Shown here: piece by piece, positions 10,601-22,097 of the stretch
Layout: every line of letters starts with the position of its first letter
Position numbering within the stretch: the first letter of the stretch is position 1
NCBI GenBank assembly: GCA_003952965.2
Contig: CM025854.1
Span: 575,988 to 639,987, forward strand
Length of the DNA stretch: 64,000 bases
Reading direction: 5' to 3'
DNA from: Morella rubra
Lineage: Eukaryota > Streptophyta > Magnoliopsida > Fagales > Myricaceae
Notes under the pieces: generated by a model
Database searches by the model: none
What the model was told of the DNA's origin: nothing
Seen by the model: only the letters and a program-made list of their open reading frames with translations
Position numbers and translations under genes: made by a program

Positions 10601-13600
10601 ACGACTTTTGACTGTTTTGGTTTCTGGCTCGAAACTGTTCGGCACACAAATGATATAATGTATGATAGTCACAAAAAAAAGAATCAGAAAGGATTAATCT
10701 CCAAGTATACGGTTAATTTTCCAACATTTACGCCATGGAAAACGGCAGATTGGTATAAGTTTTTTTTCTCATAGCGACCCAAAATGTAAAATCGTTCAAT
10801 GCGCAGGGTACAATTCAGCCGTTCGCATGAGTTGTGCAAACGTAATCTAAATATGTTCGGCTTGTCTACAGTTAAATGTAGAAACGGTTCTTCTCTACGA
10901 GGTGATTGAAAGTAACTTATTTCATGGTCTTCGTAACACAATCTAACAAAAATTAGTGGCAATACACTTTTCCTTCAGACGCCCTCTCTGCTTATTATAG
11001 GACGTCCGCCAAAATTGTTTTCATTAATGAACGAAATTCTTATTTGTCAATCCCTCCAAATTCGTCATTGAATTTCATGAGCATTAAATGTTGAAGATGC
11101 TTGTTCTGTTTGAACAGTTCGAAAAAGGTTGGATAGTTTCTAGCGTGCTGGCACTGTGGTAGATAAAAGATTTGGATTTGCAAGCCACCGCGAAAAAGCC
11201 CATATCTCTTGGACAGAATTTAATTATGACGTGATGTGTGCGGACAAATTCGAGAACTTTTTGAGACGTACAGCAGCCAACTAATTTGTTAAATCAATAA
11301 GATTAACCATAACCGTTAACGGTCGTTTGGACTTCCACTCATACTGTTTGAACGGTTTTCTTGTTATGTCAAATAATTTTAATTAAAATTTTAAAAATAT
11401 TTTAAAAATAATACAAATAAAAAGATATTCAATACTCATAATAATAATAAAAATATCTATAAATATACAAATCGTTATTAAAAGTAAATACAACAGGTAA
11501 TCGATAAGTGCTAAGAAAGTAGTAAAAATATATAAATCTAACCAAATTTTCGTTTAAGTGAATCGAACCCGAGGAGATTGCAACTTTGTGTCATGGAATC
11601 TTGCTTTCAAAACGATTCAGCTGCTACAGAACTTAGCATCTGCTTAGCTCGCGTCATTACGATCATAGCACTTCTATAAGATTCTTCCGAATGTTGTTTC
11701 TAACAGTAACTTAGGTGTCTCATCGCTGCTTCTCCTGACCATCATCTTCCGGTGCTCTTCGTCCTTTTTTCGTTGCTTCGCTAAAATATGCCACCATCGA
11801 TCTGCATGCTTCGCTCTCGTTTACTCCTTCCCGTTGCTAATAACAGAAAATCCCCTCATCATCTGTAGATCGCTTCTAATCACTTTTTAAATCTTAGCAA
11901 GATTTAATTGATCCGCTCTACTTCTCATATGGCTGACTGTACCGTCTTTGATAAGAAGCGCTTCATATTCCAACTGTCTAGCCCTTATCTCTTCAATCTG
12001 TAATCTGGCATCCTCCAACTTCCGGGACAAATCAACAGACGATACTTCGGATTAACTTTAATAGAAGATTGATCCACGACTGTACTGAAGCGGCCTAAAC
12101 CTCGCATCAGTAATTCCGTTCGTCCTAACACCCAGGTTTAAGTCAGCGAAGAATCTCCAACTTCCGCGTGTAAATGGGACTTTCCTTGTGTCTTTGAATC
12201 GTTGGAGGCTAGATTTCAATTTAATGTAAATCAAGTAACGCTTTCATTTTTTTCCACGTAAAAAAAAATTAACGAAAATAAATGGCATTACAAAAACTAG
12301 CACATAGTGAATAACATTAAACGCCACAACGAATGCAACTCATTAAATCTATCATAGGTTACAACTTACAAAATTTTTTTGTGCATCTTCTGATGTCCAC
12401 ATGCAATCCTTATTAGTATGCGTCTTTTTATAAAACAACGCAGCACTAATCTCATCAGATTCCTGATTTTTCTGGTAAACTCAAAAAGGAAATATAAAAT
12501 GTGGGAAATATTAATTAATTTATTCTAGATTCATTTTTAATTTAAAAGTAATAAAAATACTTCAATGTTAACCAAAATATTTAAATTAATATTATACTTA
12601 TCTAACAACGCTGTTGTGCGTTGGAAAGACCTCGCTCCTGATGTGTGTACAATCTTCAGCTTAGCTCTGTTCTCTTTGTTGATTGCACTCCTCCTTTACA
12701 TTGTACATTTACAGTTGTTACACCTAGCCATAATCAGTACAAATTTTATTCTAACGTAATTCATACTTGATTAATTATAATCAAGATTCAGTAACTGGAA
12801 TAAAGAAAATGTTTAACACTGAAATCTCCACTTTCACTTCGCGAATAATCACAAACAGCGAAATCCATTCTTCCTTGTTTCAGTCTCGGGATACATGTTT
12901 TAACGCCTCTTCTTTTGTTGAATTGGCAAAGAACATAGCATACAGAGATTGTAATTTTGTTAAAAACATTCTACTTCATGACAGTCAGCATTCCCCTGAT
13001 AACGTTTGTGTTCTTATTTACGTAGATTGTCACACATGTGGGAATTAGAAATCCCAATAGGAATTTTAAGACTTCATGTCTTTCGTCCAATACCTAAGGT
13101 TCCGAAGCAAAAGATCATCTTTTATTCCACATTTATATTTTAACACAGTTAAAGAAATACTGTCTAAAATCATAAGTTTTAACACGAATTAACACCACTA
13201 GAGAAATTATAAAACCTATATTAACTGATTAATAAAACTAATAACTTCTATTCATAAAACACTTACTACACAGATGTCTAAATCCAATTAGCCATGGGAC
13301 TTCATTTATAGTACACTTCACTTCCCACTTACTTACGCTCAAATACAAATGAGGCACAACTGTATCGTATATGAATACACGAGCGCGACCAATATGACTC
13401 ACACGAGAGCGCATTTATGAGGTATCCTTGCCATAACTAGAACCAAGCTTAATGTCGTATTTCACAGCTTATCTTCAAATAAAAATCTTTGAACAAATTG
13501 TAGGAGGAAAATTAGTCGATGAAGATTGAATTACGGTATAAAGTGGGAGATAAGGATAAAGAATTATATTCACTCCAGTGCGGAGATTGAGATAAATTCG

Positions 13601-15883
13601 ACGAACTCCATCGTGGTAACTCATTAGAGAAATGTCTTAAGACGACGAGGAAGACAATTGAACGGTGTCACAGTTGTCAGTACTACGGTAGTTTGTGGAA
13701 ACACTTCGAACATGCTCCTGTATCTCGCGAAACGTCGGGGTCAATCATACAATCGTCCGTTTTACAAAGAACATATAACAGAAATTAAAGTATAAAATTC
13801 ATTTAACGACAGGTCAAACATCTAAAAGCTAAATTAGTACTTATCACCGCATAATTTCGATTGACGGGAAAGATACTTACACGCACAACTACCTGCCTCT
13901 GAGCAACTGCCTTACTGGGTGGACAATCTGCGCAATTTATTCGTCAGCCAAAATTCTGCTGGGACGGCTAGGATTCGTAATTTGACTTCTATCGCCTAAG
14001 TGAAAGGACGCGAAAAACTAGACATTTAGTTAAAAGTATTTTCTTTTTCCTGGTATCAACTCACACATACACACACTCCCCCAAAAGAATCATGGTTAAT
14101 ATCCTCGCATGAACGGGTTCTTTTTGACCCGAAGTTACCTTGCTTGCTTTCCACTCTCTCTCCACTACAACAAACGCCAAATGAACGTCGTCCTGCTATA
14201 ACATAAATTAAATCAAAATACTCTTAAAGCGTTATGATTGAACATTTTATCATTCTAACGTAATATTTAGTGCAATGACACAGTGATGTTAACTACGCTT
14301 TGACATGACAATAATGAGCGAAACGATTATGAAGGATTTATTTGACACGAGAGTAAATTTGACTGGCATCGCAATGAAAGTTACTTTAGTCCCTCTTCGT
14401 TAACGGTAAGGAGTTACGTCCTATAATTTATGGTTACTGAGAATTTGTTTTCTTACTGTTCCATACGATATCATAACATTTACTATTCAAATTTTACTTT
14501 TACCCGCAATGAACGAATAATAGGCCACTGCTATATGTAAATTTATAATGAAGTGTTATTTCCCTTCTATAATTTCACGTTTATAGTTTTGATGATGATT
14601 AAAACGAGAATTCTGTTACAGAGTAATTCTCTTAATTTTATATTGAGTTTTCACATGGTTCTGGGGTTAATTGTTCCAAAACGGTAATTCACTTTGGTTA
14701 TTAGAAAGACATACTTCAAACACTTAAAAAAAAAAAAAAAAAGGGCCTATTTAATAAGTGAGTATAAGGTTGAACTTTTATAAGATGGACATTATATATC
14801 GTGTGTCATTCTCAGTCAACGAGATCATGTCAAAAGGAACTAATGTCCAGTTTTAAAAAAAGTCATATTTTGACTTCGATTGCTACAATAAAGGATGTTT
14901 GTTCTAGTCAACGGTATTTCGATATTTTTCAAAAACTGAACAGGGACATGGTCAAATCGTGGGCTGAAAAAGGATTTAAGTGCAACAAATAGCGGTCCTG
15001 TTCTATTATACTCTGAAGGGCATATTCACATATCATTGGGCCTATCCACCTGACAAAATTCACTAGTAGAACATATCATACATGTTTCTCTTTTTAAGAG
15101 TGGTATTATTCTTTTTGAAATTTAATTTACTTCCGGAGTCGTTACTGGCAGGCTCTTAACTTGAGGACTAGTGGCATATTTTCGATAGGTGATTTCTCTA
15201 TAAAAATACTTGTGATTGTTCAATGTAGAATTGTTGAAAGGCTAACACGAAGGAGAGAGTTTGCACAGTGTTTGGTACCTGTTTAATTTCCAGGTGTATA
15301 ATAAACTCGTATATCACTAAACTATACATAAACACCGCGATCTCTGCCATATTATTTTTTTTTCAAAGAGAACTTTAATGTTTTGCAGCTAATCATTTGG
15401 GAAGTTACCAAAACAGTCACATTTTAGTGAATTAAAAAAGTTACACATCTGATAACTCCATATTCTACAGACCATAATTTTTGATCTGCAAAATCTCAAT
15501 CTTTGTACATAAGTGATTCATCATCATTATCTAAGGGCCCATGACAATCAGGAACGAAAATAATAAGCAATGATATCCCCATTCGTCGCACTCACTTAGA
15601 TTCTGTGGCGTAGAACAACTACTATTTACACCTATCATATTTTCTGAGCAATGTATAAACGAAAACCTGTTCACCCAAAACTCATTTCTTTTGGGGGACA
15701 GAGAAGTTTTATGCCTAGCAAAGTGATATTCCGTTTTTGCTTTGTGTATAGATCTAACTTTCCAGAGCAGGGAATTGGGGTCTTTCATGGGGCCATATAA
15801 TCTATAAGGGTACCGATTCGGCAGGGGAGGATTCCACAGAGTAAGAAAGTGGCAACACACAGATCTGCGATACCTGATCCGGC
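10600..15883. other. Gene-less region with high CpG density
   Basis: No frame longer than about 140 codons and no protein resemblance was seen on either strand. Hand counts of CpG in 180-bp blocks gave 10 at 11,701-11,880, 11 at 12,001-12,180 and 11 at 13,681-13,860. Comparison blocks gave 0 at 8,761-8,940 and 1 at 45,001-45,180. A 16-17-base A run lies near 14,728. Possible readings are the interior of the CACTA-like element, foreign or unpolished sequence, or an atypical unmethylated repeat. Its right edge is the palindrome boundary. Confidence 0.4.
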
Positions 15884-15967
15884 GTACAGCAGATGGTGCA
15901 TAACAAACAACACGTGGATTGCATTGGCAAAAGCTCATGGCGAGCATATGCACAAGAAACTGAGCAG

Positions 15968-18900
15968 TTACTCTGGACGCTGAAGCTTCAAGATCTCTTC
16001 AACATCCAAAGCTAGCCTCTCGCGCAATTGCATATGATGATCAAAGAATTCCACAAAAAAATCCTTCAGTAGCTTAGCTCTCCGAAATTCTTCAGTTCCC
16101 AAATAGACAAGCTTTAACCCATTGCTATTTTCTGCGCTCCCACTTCTGAATTTTGCAAATTGTAATGCTAAATCAACAAATAATTATTCTTCCCCCCCCC
16201 CCCCCCCCCGGCTGCTGCAGAAAAAAGTAGCGAGCAAAGTATGCTGCATAAAGAAGTGCAGGGATTGATCTTTTATAGCTACGTACTGTCAAATGTTAGC
16301 TTCTTTTTTTTTTTTTTTTAGGGGGAGGGGGGGGGGACTGAAGACCTCATTATGAAGAGAGGCCTTGCAGGGAAAGCAAGGGAAAAAATTAAAGTTCTGT
16401 GGATGAACCAACAAAAGGTTGTAATTACATGTGCCAACTGAGCATTCGTGCAGGTAAAAGGATGAAATTACAAGAAGCGACTGGTCTGTACACACTATCA
16501 CACAATTAATTCCAATGCCCCGCATCCCACCCTCTACTGCTTGAGAGTGCAGCAACATCTTTCCCTTCTAAAATACCAAGGATATGCTCTATCACATAGC
16601 AATAATAAATTTACCCATTGGACCATAGCTAAAGATTGAAGTGTAAGACTTGCCTGAGATAAAAGCATCTGGATTCCAGTTGGTACTCCTAGTGTATCAT
16701 GTCCAGATATTTTCTTGATAATTACCCATGGCCTGTAGATAATGAATTAAGAAATGAATGCCAGCACTCTAATGCTCCAATTCAAAAACAAAAAGCAACC
16801 ATAACAAATAGAAAAGGGCAACGGATGAAACAATGTATAATTTGACTACCGTAGGGTTATCAATGAATGAGCAAAAGCATCACATATGTTGATTAGATAC
16901 AAACCAAGGTTCATGGAAAACGAAATACATGAATGAAATAAAAGGGATATCGACTCATTAGATTAATTTTATATTGAGCCCACCCTTGAAGCTACAGAGC
17001 GACAACAACAATATGTATGACATTTGCATACCTTCCTATTGACGACAAGATAATGTGGTTGGGATTATCCAGAAAAGCACTCAGCTCTTGAAATTTTATT
17101 TTACAATCCAGCATAAGGGCTCCCTGGTTGGACAACTCTGAAGTCAAACTCGGGAAAACATATACCAGAGGTGATATGGAGGTTTCTCTGTGTATGAACT
17201 CTGCAACTTTGGAGGGAGATAAGCCTTTATCCAGATTCTCGAGCATTATCACGTACTGGTTTTGTACGCCGCCAAAATCCATATCTTCTGGGGTCGCCCT
17301 TTCTAGATGATTGACAATCCTTTCTTCTTCAGCGAACACGCATAGATCAAAGAGAACAGGAAAACAAAAATGGGGAACTGCTATTTTATTTTTTTTTTTA
17401 TAAGTAAAGCTTTATTGAAAAACCAAAAAAGGTACAGTACAAAGAGCTATACTGAAACCTAAGCCAAACAAGCTACAAAACTAATGAAATCAAAAACATC
17501 AACAAAAGGATAGCCCAACACAGCATTGGCCCAAAAAAAAGAGAACACAACAGCTTGCCCCTTAACCCTCTAAAGACAAAAAATGTTTTCGAAACATCTA
17601 TCATTCCTCTCCCTCCAAATACCCACAGATGCACAAAGGATCATATCCACACCCTCAAAGAGGGTTGTTGAACTTCCTCTTCCAGCAGAACAACACCTCA
17701 TCACCCTAGAAGGCATAACCCAACAAAAATTCGTAATGCTAAACACATGAGACCATAATTCCCTAGCGACTTCACAATGTAGAAAGAGATGATCCACAGA
17801 TTCCCCACTGCACCTGCAAAGGAAGCAACAATCTAATAAATAAAGACCTCTTCTCCTCAGATTATCGATGGTCAAGATCCTCCCATGGGCAGCCTCCAAC
17901 ACGAAGAAGGAAACTCTCATAAGGACAAGGGACCTCCAAATCTGCTTCCATGGGAAAGACACCTAAGGGCTGCAAGATAGAGTCCCATATCGACTTCACC
18001 GAGAATAAGCCATTCTTGGTGCCCGTCACATCCTATCATCAGCCCCACTCCTCAAGGCCTTAGAATAAAGAAGAGAAAAGAAGGTTGACAAAGCCTCCAC
18101 TTCCCAGTCATTTGCTGCCCTCACAAACTTAACATCCCAAGCACCCAAACCAGAATTCCCCACCCAATGATCAGCCACCATAGCGCCCCTATCTCTAGCA
18201 ATGGCATAGAAGGACGGGAATACAAACCTCAAGGGTCTCTCCCCACACCAATGGTCACTTTAAAAACGAACACTATTACTACGACCCACCTCGAATTGAA
18301 TGTTCTGACTGAAAAGTGTCCCACCCTTTGCTAATAAACCTCCAAAGACTACAACCATATATTGCTCTCCTCTAAAGGGTCCTCCACCCACCCACCTCAC
18401 TCCCAAACTTCTCCACAACAACATTCCTCCACAAAATGGGGAACCGCTATTAAAAACACTAAACGTCCTGTATGATCACAGGTTGCTCGAAAATCCCTTT
18501 GCAACTTCCTAGATGTTCATACTTTGTTCTGTAGCCTTTAAATTACCATATAGTTCATATAATCAAGGCTATAGGTCATTGTGTCATTCACGAAGGATCA
18601 ACCCCTCGGATTTTATAGTTCTTGGCCTCTATTCACACTTACACATCATAAGCAATGACAAACCAATGCATTTGGTAAAAGGCAACAACAACAAAGAGAT
18701 GTTCATCTTGTCTAGTTTGCTTCAAAGGGCTCATTGAGTATTCTAGAAAGAGCTGGAGTCAAACTCTTTTTCTAAGTGTTACTAGGACATAAAGACGGCC
18801 AAAGATACAAGTGATAAAGTAAGAAGCCTATGATTTAAAGGAGGATATTGCTCCAGAAGAAGCTGAATAACAGGAAAAGAAAGCTCCAGTGGACTAAGCG

Positions 18901-20984
18901 GCACTTTATTCAGGGACTTCCTGAGTTGACTTTTAGTTGAATCTCCACAGAGAACAAGGACAAACCTTCACTTGACCATTTGTTACTCAAGACTGCTTGG
19001 CATATCTTGTTTCCTATGCTAATTATGTGTGCTGTCAATATTAAAAGATAATGCAAGCAGCTGACTATGCAGCAGAATTCTATGTTGTCTCATTTATCAG
19101 GTTAACAAAGACTGGTTTCTTCTTTGACAAAAAATAAAAAACTTCATACTGAAAGTAACCTGTCTGCTTGAGACATTGAAGAAACCTCTTCTTGTGCTGC
19201 ATATTTGGGCTACCATTGCCTTTAGAAATCAAAGCGGGACTCCCATTAACTAGGAATCTCTCCCTGGCTAGTTTTAGGAATGATGCCACCTTGGGATCTA
19301 TTTGTCCACTTGGCTGGATTTGGCAGATTTGTCCAATAGTTGTAGCAGTCAAGTTTCCAGCTTTTGGACCATGTAGCCAGTAAAGGATAAAAGTGCATAA
19401 GCACTCTTCCTCTTCTCCCTGTTTCCGAGCATGTTCATGGTACTCCACCTACCAAAACAAGCCCCATCAGGCCACTCGGGAAGTGAAAACCCTAAAATAA
19501 TATTATTGGAGCAGGCTGCTCTACTGCTAAGAGAGGAGTAGGACAACCTTAACAGGTTCAGGAAACTGACTACCCAGAAATGAGATACTGTAACCCCCAG
19601 TGATAAACAAAAAGTGAACTACTATGGTGCTAGTCAATAAAAAACTCCCAAGCAAACTCTTCTCAAAGGAGCGGTTAGAAGCACATATAACCAAGACAAC
19701 CACCAACTCAATGTTTAACTCTGAATTATGGTTATTTCACCAGTCCAAAGAAGAGAGCATTAAGGGAGAGAGCAACTGCAAGCGAAGAAAGCAGTACATT
19801 GAATTCTATGGTCAAAGAACGACTACATGATGAGATGTAGACATGCAAATTGAAAATCATATTGATCAAAAGGCAATCCAACCCAGCCTTTTACAATGCA
19901 CTTACTGTTTCAGATTATCTGAGACTGTTACCATAAAACCACTCAGCACATTACAAGATTCTCGCAAGTGAACAGAAATTTAAGTACCACCCACAACAAA
20001 CTATCAAATTCATTCGCTATAAGCCTATAAGGAAACAGAAATCTTATATATATATATATATATATGAAGTCCACTACCAACTGGAACAAAAAGACAAAAA
20101 ACCAACGTCGTTACTTTGACCGTACGCATGGGCTTCGGTATTGGTTCTCAGACAGACACCTAACGAAACGGAGATTTGCTTTCCTTCACAAAAACTTGTA
20201 ACGCTGATAATCAATCCAAACTAAAAGAAAACAATGCAAACAGAAACTAACCTATATCTAGAGCCCTATTTTATGAATCATACAAGAATTAATATGAGCC
20301 TCCTCGTATTCACAAGAAGATCATACTTTAAAAACTGAAAAAAGACAGAGGCCTCAGAGAGAGTGAAATATTTCAGTCAATGTTTCAGCAAAACAGAGAG
20401 AGGCGCTAGAAGCAAACGAAAGCACGTACTCTGAGAAAATGTACACTCCTTATCCACCTATGGCTAAGAATGACTGCATGCACCCATTTGTGGATTGCAG
20501 TATTAATAATAGTTTAATACGATGTATGAAACCAGAGAACAACGGGTAATTATTAACTTATTCTGATGCCTACTCAATCTAACAACCTTTCCCCAGAAAA
20601 AATGGTAGTAAAAAACACAAATGAACTCAGTTTAAAGAATCGTTTAGGAGAGACTGAGAGAAAGAGAGAGACACTGACCCCATCAACCAGGGCATCATAG
20701 AAGCGGAGGTCGTCGTTTTCGAATGTAGAGGAAGCGCAGACGACGTCCCCTTCGAGCACTTTGGAGCACTCGGAGTCCTGGGCCTGAACCGAGGCGGGTC
20801 TGAACCGGTCCTCGAAGAGCTCGATCTCGCTCAAGCTCTTGAAATCACCGGCTTTGAGAATTTGGTCGTGCTTTTCGGAGAAATCGCAGTACTTCAGCCT
20901 CAAAACGTCTCCATCCAACTCCACTGTCGCGCTATACCACGCGTCGTCACCTTCCGCCCGGAAGTCGATCTGCTCCGGCGACAT
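15968..20984 (-). CDS. SAWADEE-type domain protein, 390 aa, 5 coding exons
   Basis: Exons inferred from splice sites and frame: c(20984-20679), c(19448-19160), c(17326-17032), c(16732-16650), c(16167-15968). Together they give 1,173 bp, an uninterrupted 390-residue protein. Residues 1 to about 150 resemble the plant SAWADEE (tandem-Tudor-like) fold: an N-terminal FRAEGDDAWYSATVEL strand set, a DSECSKVLEGDVVC segment, then HEH (106-108), CLC (118-120) and C144, which line up with the zinc-binding His/Cys set of SHH1-type proteins. That family reads methylated histone H3 tails in the nucleus, and a chromatin-reader role is inferred from this. The C-terminal half (MLENLDKGLSPSKVAEFIHR, RPWVI, KLVYLGTEEF) looks conserved but its function is unknown to me. 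There is no homeodomain, unlike SHH1/2. Intron 2 carries a LINE. The IGPS copy lies about 1.1 kb upstream on the same strand. The start is the ATG of MSPEQIDF; an upstream in-frame ATG at 21098 gives an implausible hydrophobic leader. Confidence 0.75.
17386..18432 (-). mobile_element. 5'-truncated LINE in intron 2 of the SAWADEE gene (left arm)
   Basis: Minus-strand frames (about 18232-18026 and 17962-17570) encode the tail of a plant LINE reverse-transcriptase ORF. This includes a zf-RVT motif (CFLCRCSGESVDHLFLHC) and the run GRILTIDNLRRRG. A T-rich run at 17386-17399 is the poly(A) tail read on the plus strand. Near-identical 19-20-bp flanks, aaaatggggaactgctatt (17367-17385) and aaaatggggaaccgctatt (18433-18451), look like a target-site duplication with one mismatch. 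The element is dead: it lacks endonuclease and the RT core. Confidence 0.8.
20044..20066. repeat. (TA)n microsatellite
   Basis: An uninterrupted AT/TA run lies in intron 1 of the SAWADEE gene. Its mirror copy is at about 30,495-30,517 in the right arm. Confidence 0.9.
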
Positions 20985-22097
20985 GACTAAGAGAACGACA
21001 GAGTCGCAAACAAGCAGAGAGAGAGACAGAATGAGAGATAAGAGTTGCAGAATCTTTTCCCCGAGAGTTCGGAGTACGAAAATTTCCAGCAAAAACAACC
21101 CACTTCAAACTTTTTAACTTACGCGTACTTTCTCACAAATCTCAGTAAATCTACTCCAAAACTTTTAACTTACGTATACTTTTTCCACAAATCTCAATGA
21201 ATATCTGAAGAGTCCTAAAATTTCGAGAATATGCAAACGAACACCCCTATTTCTGTTCCGTCCTTCCATCTGCCTTCTGTCGTTCCCTTGCCTTCGGTCT
21301 AGCTGAGGAGGCAGGAGGATCGTGGAGACAGTGTCAGATTTGTCCACGTAGCTTAATGCGGTGGACTCTCGTTCCAGTAATTTTACTTTTCCTGGGAACT
21401 CTCATATTCGGTACAGTAGTGGATTGAGGCCCAGAAGATGACGATGATGGGAACAATGGACATTATGCTACAAGGGAAAAATGTGAACATTCCTTCCTGG
21501 CTGTATGCATGTTTTTACCTTGAAGAAGCTAACCAAGAAAACAAACATCTCTATTCTAATACTCATCATTGATTTCCCTTTCTTTGTGGTCCTTGATCTC
21601 TTTGGTAGAAGTTGCTGACTTCATGGTAATGCACCATAAAAACCAGACTGCAATTGTGGAAACGCCCCCTGGGACCAAGTTTAGTTCCCTTCAAAATGCT
21701 TTAAACGAATAAAAAAAAGAAGAGAGAACAACAGCATTCTAGCCATTTTTTGCCGTAAGAGAATTGCTTCTCGGTTTTCCACTAAAGAGAGAGCTTCAAG
21801 GAAAATTGCTAGGATACATACAGTAAAGACGCATTAACATATGAAGCTTCACTTTACAATTTTCCCGTAACTCTTGCATGCTTTCTTTATATCCGCACTT
21901 AGTTTTAGTAATACGAACATTTCACTAGCATTTTTGAGAAAATACAACTACTGAAACCACTACACTTTTTGAGGAGCCGGAACAGAAGAAACATGCAGGA
22001 CCACATGGTGCAAATGAACCCGCAACTTTGACCATTTCAATCGGAGCCCACTTCCAGTTGGAGGAGGAAGGGTGTTAAGAACATTCTAAATTCTGAC
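20985..22097. other. Spacer between the IGPS and SAWADEE genes (left arm)
   Basis: About 1.1 kb lies between the IGPS stop and the SAWADEE start. It must hold the IGPS 3' UTR and the SAWADEE promoter and 5' UTR. The sequence just upstream of the SAWADEE ATG is rich in CT on the coding strand, as in a plant 5' leader. No clear TATA box is assigned. Confidence 0.45.

Noticed and set aside
11555..11640. tRNA-like T-loop on the minus strand (GGGTTCGATTC)
   Set aside because: No matching A-box, anticodon stem or acceptor stem could be laid out around it. The phrase is common in intergenic plant sequence.
14161..14180. Second CACTA-like start (cactacaacaaacgcc)
   Set aside because: It has the same orientation as the 10,452 terminus, no partner end and no subterminal repeats beside it. 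A chance match is likely.
15531..15953. 140-codon minus-strand frame spanning the left palindrome edge
   Set aside because: It crosses the junction between arm and unrelated flank, and its arm part is the 3' UTR side of the SAWADEE gene. There is no domain.
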